64,000 nt of DNA from assembly GCA_964537975.1 (NCBI GenBank), contig CAZIDP010000016.1:1-64000 (forward strand). The letters run 5' to 3'. Of this stretch, positions 51,047 to 61,200 are shown piece after piece (the first letter of the stretch is position 1; every line of letters starts with the position of its first letter). The notes under the pieces were generated by a model. The model searched no databases, was not told the DNA's origin, and worked only from the letters and a program-made list of their open reading frames with translations. A program made the translations under genes and the position numbers. This DNA is from SCBR16-9 sp964537975. GTDB taxonomy: Bacteria; Hydrogenedentota; Hydrogenedentia; Hydrogenedentales; SCBR16-9.

Positions 51047-51976
51047 TTAATAGACAGGTGTACACCAGCTACGGTACTGATTCTCTTTTCCTCGTACCAC
51101 ATCAAAGTATAACTCCTGAAGCTGGCGCGTCAATGCTCCCGGTTCGCCATTGCCTATTATACGCCTGTCAACCGAGCGAACAGGTGCAACCTGGGCACCT
51201 GTACCACAGAAAAACAGCTCATCACACACATAAAGTTCTGTACGTGCAATTGGGCGTTCCACCACTTCAAGACTGAGATTTTCTTTGGCCAATTCCATGA
51301 TGGTATTGCGTGTAATCCCGATGAGTATATCAGAGGAAGGTGGCGGCGTGATTAGTTTGTCGTTCATCACCATAAAAATATTCATGGCGCTTCCTTCTGA
51401 AACCGTACCGTCTTCACGTAATAATATGGCTTCATGAAAACCAGCCTGTTTTGCTTCAGTCGCCGCAAGGGATGAATTGATGTAGCTTCCGGTTGTTTTT
51501 GCCCGACTGGGAATCGCGTTGTCAGATAGTCGCCGCCAGGAAGAAACCGCAACATCCAACCCGCTTTCAATATCTACATAAAGCCCCAACTTGATAACAT
51601 AACAGCACAAACTGCTTTTGACATTGCGTACTGTCGGCCCAAGAGAACATTCGTTCTTGAAGCAGATGGGACGAATATACACACCTTCCTTGAATTTGCT
51701 TCGACGCGCAACTTCAATGCAGATATCTACAATTTGCTCTTGCGTTTCCTGAATATCCATACACAAAATATCAAAATTGCGGACAAAACGATCTACATGT
51801 TCATGTAAGCGAAAAATAAAAATATTGTCTTCTTCTGGCGAATAATACCCACGAATTCCTTCAAATAACCCAGTACCATAATTGAAGCCATGCGTCATAA
51901 TACTTATTTTTGCATCTTCTATGGGGATATATTCTCCCTCAAAATATGCTGTCTGTCCAGGCACCATTGTCGCCAT
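51047..51976 (-). CDS. ilvE: Branched-chain amino-acid aminotransferase
   Basis: 309 residues. Fold-type IV PLP enzyme with Lys160 in SRAKTTGSYIN, THGFNYGTGLFEGIRGY at the start and EDGTVSEGSAMNIF before the cofactor ring-binding part. It transfers the amino group between branched-chain 2-oxo acids and glutamate in Leu/Ile/Val synthesis or breakdown. ATG with GAGAGG 9 bases upstream. Lies alone, 244 bases downstream of the sugar ABC permease gene, a gap holding only a short GCCG-CGGC hairpin near 52170 and no recognised gene. Confidence 0.93.
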   Translation of the reverse strand: MATMVPGQTAYFEGEYIPIEDAKISIMTHGFNYGTGLFEGIRGYYSPEEDNIFIFRLHEHVDRFVRNFDILCMDIQETQEQIVDICIEVARRSKFKEGVYIRPICFKNECSLGPTVRNVKSSLCCYVIKLGLYVDIESGLDVAVSSWRRLSDNAIPSRAKTTGSYINSSLAATEAKQAGFHEAILLREDGTVSEGSAMNIFMVMNDKLITPPPSSDILIGITRNTIMELAKENLSLEVVERPIARTELYVCDELFFCGTGAQVAPVRSVDRRIIGNGEPGALTRQLQELYFDVVRGKENQYRSWCTPVY

Positions 51977-52219
51977 AAGAATTTACCTCTCTATCTATCG
52001 ATTGGATTAAATTAAAAAATTTGATGTGTAACCTTTGAAAGCGGGCACGCAAGCATATAAATTTTGATCACCCACTTTAAATGCCCATTTATATACTCTC
52101 TATCGAATGCATACCATCTGATAAATGATCTCGACAAGTTATGGGGTTTATCAGGTAAAGTATTGCCGTTTTTCGGCGATTGATGCAAGCAATATCGATT
52201 ATATGCCTCAGAAACCCGC

Positions 52220-53200
52220 TCAGGCAACACTCCGGTTACGTAAACGGTCCAGAGCAACAGCTGCAACTATGATGATACCAATGACAATATTTTGCACATA
52301 ATTTGGAATGCCCATATGCATGCATCCATTGCGCAATACAGCCATGATTAATGCACCTATGACAGAGCCCAGAGCGCTCCCCTGCCCGCCACGAAGTGAA
52401 CCTCCACCAATGACTACAGCCGCAATAATGTCCAACTCCATCCCTACCGCCGAGGTTGGGTCGCCTAATCCCAGATTGGCATATTGCATGATGGCGGCAA
52501 CCCCAGTAAATGCACCACAAATGGTATATACACAAACTCGATGCAAGCTGACACGTATGCCACACAACTTGGCCGTGGCTTCGTTAGAGCCAATGGCAAA
52601 AACGTAACGCCCTAACAAAGTGTAGCGAAGTATAATAAACAATAGCACCATGAGTATGAGCATTATCCATACACCAGGCGCCACAGAATACCAACTCCCG
52701 ATACTTGGTTCTACAACCATGAGTCCACCCAACCAATTATTTCGGGTATTGACCATGGATTGGCTTGCCAAGCCCAACGCGGTACCGCGCGCTATCTGCA
52801 TCATACCAAGTGTTACAATAAACGGAACAATTCCCAGGGCAGATATAATAATGCCATTGATAAAACCACAAAGAGAACAGGCCAGAATCCCCCCCAGGGC
52901 TGCAATGAAAGGCAACATCCAGCCAATTTCATCTCCAGAAAAATGACGCAGAATCAAGGCGGTGACTACCGTACCCAAAGCTATCTGGGAACCGACACTC
53001 AAATCAATGCCAGCACTGATGATCACCAACGTCATTCCCAAAGCGCCTATGCCGATGATAACCGCCTGAGTAAGAAACGTTTTTGTATTATAAAGAGAAC
53101 TGAACTTGTCTCCCGCCACAAAGAAAAAGATCAGATAAACAAAAATCAATCCCAAAAAAGGCGCGAAAATTCGAAATGTACGTTGAAGTTGACTATTCAT
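52220..53200 (-). CDS. Ribose/sugar ABC transporter permease (RbsC-type)
   Basis: 326 residues, about nine transmembrane helices. GIDLSVGSQIALGTVVTALIL and AAVVIGGGSLRGGQGSALGSVIGALIM are the conserved BPD_transp_2 segments; the latter is the ATPase-contact loop. It forms the inner-membrane channel for the ATPase and lipoprotein encoded upstream. Weak ribosome site (GGTAG). Third gene of the binding protein-ATPase-permease operon. Substrate probably a monosaccharide; not identified. Confidence 0.93.
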   Translation of the reverse strand: MNSQLQRTFRIFAPFLGLIFVYLIFFFVAGDKFSSLYNTKTFLTQAVIIGIGALGMTLVIISAGIDLSVGSQIALGTVVTALILRHFSGDEIGWMLPFIAALGGILACSLCGFINGIIISALGIVPFIVTLGMMQIARGTALGLASQSMVNTRNNWLGGLMVVEPSIGSWYSVAPGVWIMLILMVLLFIILRYTLLGRYVFAIGSNEATAKLCGIRVSLHRVCVYTICGAFTGVAAIMQYANLGLGDPTSAVGMELDIIAAVVIGGGSLRGGQGSALGSVIGALIMAVLRNGCMHMGIPNYVQNIVIGIIIVAAVALDRLRNRSVA

Positions 53201-53248
53201 GGATATCTACCAATATCGCCCGGACAATACACGTCCAGTGGATTAAAT

Positions 53249-54802
53249 TTATAAATCATTTTTTATTAAATCATCTTTCAGAGCAGTGAGTCCTGAGGTA
53301 GCCACTTGCATGATACTATCCTCATTCCATTCCTCAACAGGACGTACAGCACTCATCACACCACGGTGCATGACAGCCAGGGTATCGCTTACGCCCAGAA
53401 GTTCAGGCAAGTAAGAAGAAACAAATATGATGCCTTTTCCCGATGCCGCCAATTCCCCGATCAGGCGATAGATTTCAACCTTGCTTCCTACATCAACTCC
53501 CCTGGTTGGCTCATCCAGCAACAACACTTCAGCATCTTGCTCCAACATGCGGGCCAATGCTACTTTCTGCTGATTACCCCCAGATAAATCCGCGACCTGT
53601 TGACAGGCATCCCGGCATCGTATGTTCATCAAAGCAGTCCAATGAGCGGCTCTACTTGATTCCCGGCGCAGTTTTAAAGGGCCAAATCCATGCCAAAATG
53701 CGAATCGCTTTAAAGAAGACAGGGTAATATTATGCGTTATGGGTAAATCCGTGGACAAGCCTTCTTCTTTGCGGTTTTCACTCAATAAGTCAATACCCAT
53801 GTCCAGAGCCAGTCTTGGTTGCATATGCTTTAACGCTAATTTCTTCCTGCCAACATACATCACACCACTACGCACAGGATGCAATCCAAACAAGCCGCGT
53901 AACACCTCAGAGCGACCAGAACCAACCAGACCTGCTACCCCCAGTATCTCTCCACGATGCAATGAAAATCCTACCTCCTGTGGCATCGTGTCACCACACA
54001 AACCTTCTACTTTCAGAAACTGCTCAGACTGAATATGAGGTATTTTGGGAAACATTTCATCGAGGCTTCTTCCGACCATCAGACGGATAATTTCGATAAC
54101 TGATGTATCGGCAATATTTCCGGTCTGCACCGTTTTCCCATCTCGCAATACCGTAAAACGGTCTGCAACCTCAAAGACTTCTTCCAGAAAATGGCTGATA
54201 TATACAAATGAAATGCCACGTTCACGCAATTTTCTGATAACAGAAAATAAGATGCGGGCATCAGCTGCAGAAAGCGAACTGGTCGGTTCATCCATGATGA
54301 TAATACGTGCCTCACGCAACAGCGCACGTGCAATTTCAATTACCTGTTGTATTCCAACAGAAAGAACAGCGACCGGTGCATTCAAAGGCAAATCCGCGTG
54401 ACCCAGCAGGGCCAGCACATCACGAATTCGATTACGTTCACTTCTAATGAATCCCAACTTGTGCGGTTCCCGGCCAAGCATCAGGTTCTCTTCCACAGTC
54501 AGATGTTCAGCCAGCATCAACTCCTGATAAATCATGGCAATGCCCGATGCCATACCGGATGCTGGAGAATCTATATGGTGTAACGCACCATCAATATACA
54601 CATTTCCGGTATCTGCTTTGTGCGCACCGCTCAGCACTTTCATAAGCGTGCTTTTGCCCGCCCCATTCTCACCAATAAGCGCATGTACCTCACCTCGGCA
54701 GACCGTCAGGTTGACATTGTCCAGGGCACGGGTTGCGCCAAAGCTTTTCGATACTCCCTGAAGCTCAAGGAGAGGTTTGTCAGAACTGGCAAGAGGAGAC
54801 AT
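53249..54802 (-). CDS. Sugar ABC transporter double ATPase (RbsA/MglA-type)
   Basis: About 517 residues, two ATPase halves. Half one: GENGAGKST, signature LSVGIQQVIEIARALL, IIMDEPTSSLS. Half two: degenerate Walker A GLVGSGRSEVL typical of this family, LSGGNQQKVALARML and VLLLDEPTRGVDVGSK. ATG at 54802 preferred; GTG at 54829 directly after the lipoprotein stop is an alternative, neither having a good ribosome site, suggesting coupling. It powers uptake through the permease encoded downstream. Confidence 0.93.
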   Translation of the reverse strand: MSPLASSDKPLLELQGVSKSFGATRALDNVNLTVCRGEVHALIGENGAGKSTLMKVLSGAHKADTGNVYIDGALHHIDSPASGMASGIAMIYQELMLAEHLTVEENLMLGREPHKLGFIRSERNRIRDVLALLGHADLPLNAPVAVLSVGIQQVIEIARALLREARIIIMDEPTSSLSAADARILFSVIRKLRERGISFVYISHFLEEVFEVADRFTVLRDGKTVQTGNIADTSVIEIIRLMVGRSLDEMFPKIPHIQSEQFLKVEGLCGDTMPQEVGFSLHRGEILGVAGLVGSGRSEVLRGLFGLHPVRSGVMYVGRKKLALKHMQPRLALDMGIDLLSENRKEEGLSTDLPITHNITLSSLKRFAFWHGFGPLKLRRESSRAAHWTALMNIRCRDACQQVADLSGGNQQKVALARMLEQDAEVLLLDEPTRGVDVGSKVEIYRLIGELAASGKGIIFVSSYLPELLGVSDTLAVMHRGVMSAVRPVEEWNEDSIMQVATSGLTALKDDLIKNDL

Positions 54803-54829
54803 ATGATTTGTCTGATTTTCGATCAGCAC

Positions 54830-55837
54830 TTATTCAACGCCCAGTGCAGCCAAGTCCGGGTAAATAAGTGCCTGTATATCTGGATCATGCAGGTTTTCCG
54901 CAGTGATCATAGCCAGACGGGTGGCAATACGCTTCTCTACAGAAGTACCTTGTATCACATCCAGAGCGGTGCGTACCCCCTGATAACCAATGTTGAAAGG
55001 GTCTTGTGATACAAGACCATGTACCGTACCTGCCTCAATCCCTTCCAGCAAGGTTTCACTGGTGTCAAAACCGACAAACAACACTTCTCTGGCTCGCCCA
55101 GATGCCTGAAGGGCACGCATCATACCAAAGGCAACCGGTTCACATGGACAGAACACCCCTTCAATTTGATTACCATAGCGGTTTAATAAATTCTGAGATG
55201 CCTGAAAGGCAGATTCCTGTGTTACACCCGCATATTGATTTGATGATAACAACACGATCTCTGGAAAGGAAGTCTCAAGTTCTTCCAGGAACCCAGCTTC
55301 ACGCTCGGCCGTACTGGCGCTTCCCTCGCTATAGCGCAACAAAACGACATTGCCCTCTCCCCCCATCAATTCCCCAAGACGTCGTGCCGCCATACGCCCA
55401 CCTTCATGGTTATCGGTGGCAACAAAGCTGCGGTAAACATCCGTTTGAAGGCCGCTGTCAATAATAACTACCGGAATACCACGTTGTTCTGCCAACTCGA
55501 CAGGTCGTACCAACGCCGTATCATCCAGTGGTGCCAGCACAATGGCATCTACACCCCGTGCGACAAAGTTCTGCACAACATCAATTTGATGGCGGCGATC
55601 ATCTTCACGCTCACCACTCATCCAGATGATGTCCACATCCAGCGTTTCAGCAGCATGCAAAGCACCTGCGTGTACCGTTCGCCAGAAATCGTGTGTGGTT
55701 CCCTTTGGTATTACCGCAATCTGCGGGCGATCCGACTTTGAAGCGCCTTCACCACGCAGTTGGTCTTCTCCCCCACAACCGGCAAGACACATGACGATTA
55801 CTAAGCCCAAAGTCAGTGACGATACAATATTCCGCAT
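54830..55837 (-). CDS. Sugar-binding lipoprotein of ABC importer (RbsB-type)
   Basis: About 335 residues from the ATG at 55837, which has AGGAGG about 7 bases upstream. Lipobox CLAGC anchors the mature protein; the rest is a periplasmic-binding-protein/LacI-like fold (IAVIPKGTTHDFWRTVHAGALHAAE, VDAIVLAPLDDTALVRPVE, GIPVVIIDSG, VFCPCEPVAFGMMRAL). First gene of the importer operon. An inverted repeat about 40 bases upstream may be an operator. Substrate class: ribose/xylose/other monosaccharides, unresolved. Confidence 0.93.
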   Translation of the reverse strand: MRNIVSSLTLGLVIVMCLAGCGGEDQLRGEGASKSDRPQIAVIPKGTTHDFWRTVHAGALHAAETLDVDIIWMSGEREDDRRHQIDVVQNFVARGVDAIVLAPLDDTALVRPVELAEQRGIPVVIIDSGLQTDVYRSFVATDNHEGGRMAARRLGELMGGEGNVVLLRYSEGSASTAEREAGFLEELETSFPEIVLLSSNQYAGVTQESAFQASQNLLNRYGNQIEGVFCPCEPVAFGMMRALQASGRAREVLFVGFDTSETLLEGIEAGTVHGLVSQDPFNIGYQGVRTALDVIQGTSVEKRIATRLAMITAENLHDPDIQALIYPDLAALGVE

Positions 55838-55877
55838 GATGCTTCCTCCTGAAAAGCAAAACATAAGCCCCATTAGT

Positions 55878-55897
55878 CTGTCTGGATATTTAGACAG
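55878..55897. promoter_or_regulatory. Possible operator of the sugar importer
   Basis: CTGTCT-GGATATTT-AGACAG, a six-base inverted repeat with an 8-base spacer, about 40 bases upstream of the importer lipoprotein ATG. Position and symmetry suit a repressor site. No regulator gene is adjacent. Confidence 0.35.
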
Positions 55898-56050
55898 GCA
55901 CACAATTCAGACGCTCATGTTAACGCATGCGGCAAAGCAATTGCATCATGCTTGCCTGTTACACGATACACACAATCAAAGGATAACAAACAGGTGAATA
56001 TTCCGATACGGTTTTTCGAGTAATCTTCCAGTGTTCGATCACCGGATTAT

Positions 56051-56551
56051 TTAACTTTCGTGGTCCGGTACATACGGTTCAACAATTACACGATTTGAAG
56101 AAACACGCCAGCGACTTTTGTAGGCATCCTCATAGTATATGTCGTTCAGACGATGAATCAGTTCCAAACTGTCCGCAATGTCAGCTTCTACAAGGTCCCG
56201 CATGGAAACCAGTCCCTTGTATACCCCGCCATTTCCCAACACCAACAAATGACGAACACCATTCTGATGCATCATGGCCTTGGCCTTGTGAATTTCATCA
56301 TCCATATTGATGTTGATCATGCTGGTGCTCATTACATCGCGTACCAAGACTTTATTTGGGTCAAGACTGTTATTCACCACCCGGTGTAGTAAATCACGTT
56401 CCGTAAAAATACCTACAACATCATCGTTATCTTTAACCGCCACAGCGCCTGTATTTCGCTCACAAAGGTAATGTACCACCTGCTGTACGGTGTCATCCGC
56501 GCTCACCCAGTACGTATCCCGTGTTTGTATCACATCTGCCAAAGTTTTCAT
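56051..56551 (-). CDS. CBS-domain-pair protein
   Basis: 166 residues from the ATG at 56551 (GGAGG 8 bases upstream). Two CBS motifs: VSADDTVQQVVHYL...GIFTERDLLHRVV and VRDVMSTSMININMDDEIHKAKAMM...GLVSMRDLVEADI, together forming one Bateman module that binds adenosyl ligands and senses energy status. A short helical tail follows. No other domain, so it is a stand-alone sensor or a regulatory subunit of an unknown partner. Monocistronic. Confidence 0.92.
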   Translation of the reverse strand: MKTLADVIQTRDTYWVSADDTVQQVVHYLCERNTGAVAVKDNDDVVGIFTERDLLHRVVNNSLDPNKVLVRDVMSTSMININMDDEIHKAKAMMHQNGVRHLLVLGNGGVYKGLVSMRDLVEADIADSLELIHRLNDIYYEDAYKSRWRVSSNRVIVEPYVPDHES

Positions 56552-56797
56552 GGCAAATTCCTCCAATTGTTATGGATAAACTCTGCTACAAATAATAAAA
56601 GCAGCATTCTATGCATAGTTTATCATAAATATAAACAAATATGAGATTTGGAAAATTCGCTGTGGTAAATTCCAGACTTAGGCAAGAAATAGTTTTTAAA
56701 ACGAACTGGGATTGCAAAGCTTGACAGCCAAATATTCTGTACGCCGCACAAGCGCACACGACTGCATTATGTGCAGCCATTTACATGGATGTAAACA

Positions 56798-57544
56798 TTA
56801 CATGCGATTAACAGCAACTGTTCTGTTCATGACAGTTTGAATCGGCATTTCATCAAAAACCTGGCCATCCAGCTCGCGGCCTGTGCGTTTTTTGTTCACA
56901 CCACCCCATTGCTTGAAGAAAAAAGGCACATTGACCATTTAGCACTGCTGCATAATCTCGATCACCCAGTCATATTCCATAGGACGCGCGCCCGGGCCCG
57001 ACTCTCCCCCCACTATTACCCAATCAATACCATCAAGTTTCAAATCCGGTAATGGGCCAAGCAAGGGTTCCAGCGAAAGGAATCTGGTCTGTGCCCTGGT
57101 TGCACAAAGTGCGTCAATTCGCGACACATAGCGATCATTTTCGACACTGACCCCCATCCAGACATTTTGTGGCCACTCGATGCTGGGACACAATGCCAGC
57201 ATCCGGTCAGCACGTTTGGTCAGTATCTGAAACACATGCCAATGGGCACGCTGCATCACATCAAACACCTGAAGTATATACTCCAGCGGTACATCGTCAT
57301 GAAACAAATCACTCATCGAATTGACAAAGATACGTTGCGGCTTCCGCCACCGTAAAGGCAGCTCCAGCATATGCGGCTGCAACGTCAGCGCGAAGCCGTT
57401 GGCATAATTCGGCTGCCCCATAGCCTTCAACCTGCGGGCCATGCGCTCCGCATAACAATGCTTGCACCCGGGGCTTACCTTGGTACACCCCGTGACCGGA
57501 TTCCAGGTCGCTTCCGTCCATTCTATAGAAGAATTACTAGCCAT
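56798..57544 (-). pseudogene. DUF5131/phage Gp37-Gp68 family gene interrupted by in-frame TAA
   Basis: The first 201 codons (57544-56942) encode a DUF5131 protein: IEWTEATWNPVTGC, CTKVSPGCKHCYAERMARRL (Cys cluster as in radical-SAM-like proteins), FVNSMSDLFHDDVP, GVSVENDRYVSRID and WVIVGGESGPGARP. A TAA stop occurs at 56941-56939. Translation in the same frame after it continues as MVNVPFFFKQWGGVNKKRTG then RELDGQVFDEMP, which is the family's normal C-terminus with correct spacing, ending at TAA 56798. One substitution therefore splits a ~248-residue gene. Family function unknown. The truncated 201-residue form could still be made. Confidence 0.85.
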
Positions 57545-57685
57545 GACTGTCCTTAACTAAAATAGTAATGTATTAATCTTAATCCATTGAAGTCATTTTG
57601 CCTAAACCTTATCCATCAATACAACATGGCGCCGTTTTCCGCCAATGTGATAAAGTAGAACACAAAAAATACAGGAAACCAAAAT

Positions 57686-58201
57686 ATGCCCGAACCTTTT
57701 CCCTGGAACTATTGCGCGGCGTGCGGCAAGCCGTTGATCCAGACCCTTGATGGCGATCAAGAACGGCCCTACTGCGCTGCGTGCAACCGATTCTATTATC
57801 ATAATCCGGTACCTGCTTCGTGCTGCTTTGTACGGCGTGGAGCGGATGAGTTGTTGTTTGCCCAGCGTGCCGTGGAACCTTGTAAGGGCCAGTGGACCTT
57901 GCCCGGTGGTTATGTGGAACTGGGCGAAACAACCGAAGAAGCCGCCTTGCGTGAATTGCTGGAAGAGACAAATCTGCGGGCAAGTAAAGTGCAGCTTTTA
58001 GGGGTGAATACGCAGCAAAGTAAAACTACAGGCAGTATTGTGGTTTTTGGATATCTCATTGAAGACTGGGAAGGTGAGGGAGAGATGTGTCCCAATTCTG
58101 ACGCAATGGACCTTCGCTTTTTTTCAAAAACAGACCGCCCACCCGTTCCATTCAGCGCGCATCGGGAACTCATAGCGATGTATGATGCCCTGGTAAGCTG
58201 A
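57686..58201 (+). CDS. Nudix hydrolase with N-terminal zinc ribbon
   Basis: 171 residues; AGGAAA before the ATG. Residues 9-34 hold a CAAC...CAAC zinc ribbon (YCAACGKPL...YCAACNRFYYHNP), as in NudC-like and related Nudix proteins. The Nudix box GGYVELGETTEEAALRELLEE is complete (G-x5-E-x7-RE-x-x-EE). Hydrolyses a nucleoside diphosphate linked to another group, possibly ADP-ribose or NAD type; the specific substrate is not evident. It lacks the long N-terminal NudC domain. Monocistronic, convergent with the YhhN gene. Confidence 0.93.
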   Translation: MPEPFPWNYCAACGKPLIQTLDGDQERPYCAACNRFYYHNPVPASCCFVRRGADELLFAQRAVEPCKGQWTLPGGYVELGETTEEAALRELLEETNLRASKVQLLGVNTQQSKTTGSIVVFGYLIEDWEGEGEMCPNSDAMDLRFFSKTDRPPVPFSAHRELIAMYDALVS

Positions 58202-58215
58202 GTTTTGTTCTGCTG

Positions 58216-58923
58216 TCATGCCTGTATTGAAGACGATGTTGGCTTTTTGTTCATAGAGACACTGACAGACAAGATGCTCAGTGCCAGCAATACACAAGCC
58301 AGGTAATACAATGGATAACAGACAAAAGCGTTCCAGCGACCTGTATCGACATAGCGCCAATTGGCCAGAAAAACATCGGAGATATAAAACAGAATCGCAC
58401 CACTCAGGCTGACATACTTGCCCGCACCTGACCGTGAACCTCCGGCAAACATCAGCATGACCGTAATCACCAAGGTATAGGCAGCCACCTGAATCCGTTC
58501 TTCCGCTGGCACATTGGGGCCTAACCATAAGAAATACACCCCCAGACTCACCAATGCCATAATCAGGCTGCTGGCAAGAAAATATCGTAGATCAATCCCC
58601 CGGCTGATGAAAGCACCCATCACGCCGATATGGGCCAAAAAAAATAAATACAGGCCAAGCATAAAACTGCCTGGGCCGATAATATCTGCGACCGCGCAGA
58701 GCATCAATCCAGCGGTCATCAGGCGACCATATCGATGACCTAAACCACCCGAGGTGACAGCCGCAAGAACAAAGGAAACGGATGCTACTGTTGTAAATGT
58801 CATCGCCAATTGGTCTGGGCCACCATGTCTCGACCAAAGCATCAACACCATGCAAGTGAGCGAAATTACTCCCAACAGGAAAGCCATGCGAGGGTGTGGC
58901 TTATGAAAAATCAGAGGTATCAT
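58216..58923 (-). CDS. YhhN/TMEM86-family membrane protein (lysoplasmalogenase-like)
   Basis: 235 residues with about eight hydrophobic helices. SGAILFYISDVFLA and WNAFVCYPLYYLACVLLALS are the conserved YhhN C-terminal segments; DIIGPGSFMLGLYLFFLAHI is the N-terminal equivalent, with the Asp residues thought to be catalytic in lysoplasmalogenases. Bacterial homologues hydrolyse or process vinyl-ether lysolipids, but the activity here is inferred. GGGGGA precedes the ATG by about 10 bases. Confidence 0.85.
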   Translation of the reverse strand: MIPLIFHKPHPRMAFLLGVISLTCMVLMLWSRHGGPDQLAMTFTTVASVSFVLAAVTSGGLGHRYGRLMTAGLMLCAVADIIGPGSFMLGLYLFFLAHIGVMGAFISRGIDLRYFLASSLIMALVSLGVYFLWLGPNVPAEERIQVAAYTLVITVMLMFAGGSRSGAGKYVSLSGAILFYISDVFLANWRYVDTGRWNAFVCYPLYYLACVLLALSILSVSVSMNKKPTSSSIQA

Positions 58924-59058
58924 TGGCCTGAGTCCCCCAGGTTAATTGCAGCTTAATCCAGAAGACATAAACTAAAAAAGGCCTGCTCCTTTCAACACAC
59001 AGGTAAGTTCTGATATCTAAAAAGAAGCAAGCCAAGTACTGTAACCAAGCACGTATTA

Positions 59059-61200
59059 TCAATTCACCTTGCGGTAGATCAATCCACCATACGCATCAAA
59101 ATACTCGCGTACCTGTGGTCCGTTCAGTGTTTCAATCTTTCCAGTCAAGGGATCCATTCGTTCTATTTCGCCCTCAAAGGGTAAATGCAATTCGACTTCC
59201 AATTCCTGATTGCTGTCATTGATCACAAACAGGATTTCCTCGTTATCACGTACACGATGTGTCGTACGCAATACCTGATCCGTCTCATCTGATTTCAGCC
59301 GTTCAATGTCGCCTAATCGGCGTTCTATTAAAACATCGGCATCCCAGTCAGGCATATGAACACTGCGACTTAACCCGGTTTCTCCAAACATTTTATCTGC
59401 CAGTGACTTCACGACATCCGAAGGGAATTCCTGGTCACTGTTGGCTGGTCGCGCTCCTAACGCCAATATACTACCACCGGCTTCATGTAGCGCGGCCAAC
59501 TGCTCCCAGGCAGCCATCGGTAAGGTGTCGCATTCCGGCAGAATCACAATATCCCAGGCCATAGCACCATGCTGTAACTTGCCATTACGCACCACGGAAT
59601 CTATGAGTGCCTGTGCGTCCACATAATCAAATTCGATTCGGTTTTCATACAACTGTTCACTCACAGAGCGATACGTTTCCTCAACCTTTCTTGCCGCAGG
59701 GTCACCTCCCCGCACACCATACCATCCCTCAACAGCCGTAGGTTCTGCCAGCCATCGCGTCCAGACGCTTTGGATCGGGTACACCAGGGCAACACGTGCT
59801 TTACGTACCCCGCCTGTGAGCATATACCCGACGCGGCCAACATAATCGTTCAGTATTCGAGCTTCATCATCACTCAGACCATCATATCGGTAATAGACAT
59901 TGAAACAATTAATCCCGCCAAGCAATTGTTTATTCAACGCGCCTCGCATAATCTCCATTGGCGGATCAGTTTCATAGCCATGCGCTACCCGTTCTACATG
60001 CGCGGAGGGCTCGGAAAAGGTATATGGCGTATCAATCAGAGCGGCAACACTGCTTACCATACGGGCAGTGTGCCAGAACATGTTATCAGGAATGCTGGAG
60101 AGCATGTCGATTCCAGGTGCATCCATACGTCGAAAGCTGCGGAACAGGTCGCCATATAAAGGCACATGTGCCAACATGGTCTCTTCTAATAGCATGTGCC
60201 CACCGGACAACATGTTGTATTCATGACAACGTTCCTGCATACGCCCGAAAAAGTTCTCCGCCATCAATTCAGCAACACCATCAAAATACCGGTACCGTGC
60301 CAATTGCCCGACCGATCCGGAATCACTGGTTAACGCGGGCAGCATGGCTTCAAGAGGCGTACCATAACGTTCCTCCAGCAGTGATGAAAGCACAGGACTC
60401 CAGGGAAAGACCGCGTAGTCTCGCATGGGAAAAGATTGCGCCATGGTAGACGGCTCGTCCGTGAAGGTAGAAAAGAAATAACGCCCCAGGTCTTCGCTCA
60501 GAACTTCGGCATACCGGTCATGGGTTACTGCAAGAAATTTATCTACCGCCGCCGGATTCATCAGGTCAACATACGGCTGTGCCTTTTTCGCGCCATGCTG
60601 TTGCACGGATTGGAAGCCGTCCAGCATGCGCGCGCGCGTCACCACCACCACTTCTGACGGCCCATCGGTCACCGTGGTGTGAATGTGTTGATCGGCAAGA
60701 TGAAATGCAAGCGGCCTGCTGGTGAATTCACCTTCATGTTCATGGGGTATCTCATATACTGCTATCAATTCTCCAATCTGTAAAGGAATCGAGACTTCTC
60801 CCTCGACATGCTTTTCACGCCGAATGAATAGTGCAAATGCTTCATACTCCGGGTTGTCCATAAGCGTCATACCACCCGCAGTTCCCGATGGATAACCAAG
60901 CTCATCATATAACCAGAGCGAAAACCCCATGTCCCGCGCTGTCGCAGAAAACGTACCCAGCTCATCAATATTGGAATCCACTTGAAGATAGCCATCTCCC
61001 CACCGTGCATTGAGCGAAAAACCTCCAAAATGCAGCGACTGGTCCCGCTCCAGTAATTCCTGCTGCTTTTCAAGCTCTCGCGGAAGTGTATGCACGATTC
61101 GGTGTGGACGAAACAACGCAGGTGGAGATTCAAAAGAACCTGCTTCAATGTCCTGCGCACTCATCACACATTGATGCAATAAAAATATAATGATTGGCAT
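59059..61200 (-). CDS. Exported GH106-like protein (alpha-L-rhamnosidase-type)
   Basis: 713 residues. MPIIIFLLHQCVMSAQD is a short signal peptide; the ATG at 61200 has GGAGG 9 bases upstream. MGFSLWLYDELGYPSGTAGG matches the conserved WLYDE...PSG-AGG segment of GH106-type barrels, and FFSTFTDEPSTM and GGHMLLEE supply candidate carboxylates. The length is shorter than full GH106 enzymes (over 1000), so C-terminal beta domains are largely absent; the last ~100 residues form a small beta sandwich (LFVINDSNQELEVELHLPFEG). Likely acts on rhamnosyl or related linkages in the periplasm or outside. Divergent from the beta-helix gene. Confidence 0.75.
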   Translation of the reverse strand: MPIIIFLLHQCVMSAQDIEAGSFESPPALFRPHRIVHTLPRELEKQQELLERDQSLHFGGFSLNARWGDGYLQVDSNIDELGTFSATARDMGFSLWLYDELGYPSGTAGGMTLMDNPEYEAFALFIRREKHVEGEVSIPLQIGELIAVYEIPHEHEGEFTSRPLAFHLADQHIHTTVTDGPSEVVVVTRARMLDGFQSVQQHGAKKAQPYVDLMNPAAVDKFLAVTHDRYAEVLSEDLGRYFFSTFTDEPSTMAQSFPMRDYAVFPWSPVLSSLLEERYGTPLEAMLPALTSDSGSVGQLARYRYFDGVAELMAENFFGRMQERCHEYNMLSGGHMLLEETMLAHVPLYGDLFRSFRRMDAPGIDMLSSIPDNMFWHTARMVSSVAALIDTPYTFSEPSAHVERVAHGYETDPPMEIMRGALNKQLLGGINCFNVYYRYDGLSDDEARILNDYVGRVGYMLTGGVRKARVALVYPIQSVWTRWLAEPTAVEGWYGVRGGDPAARKVEETYRSVSEQLYENRIEFDYVDAQALIDSVVRNGKLQHGAMAWDIVILPECDTLPMAAWEQLAALHEAGGSILALGARPANSDQEFPSDVVKSLADKMFGETGLSRSVHMPDWDADVLIERRLGDIERLKSDETDQVLRTTHRVRDNEEILFVINDSNQELEVELHLPFEGEIERMDPLTGKIETLNGPQVREYFDAYGGLIYRKVN

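Noticed and set aside
56586..56780. 64-residue open frame upstream of the CBS gene
   Set aside because: No ribosome site and low-complexity Cys/Tyr-rich translation; the 246-base gap shows no other feature.
56939..57544. Genuine 201-residue DUF5131 protein, or TAA recoding
   Set aside because: Family C-terminus continues in frame after the stop, and TAA ends many other genes here, so a nonsense change is simpler.
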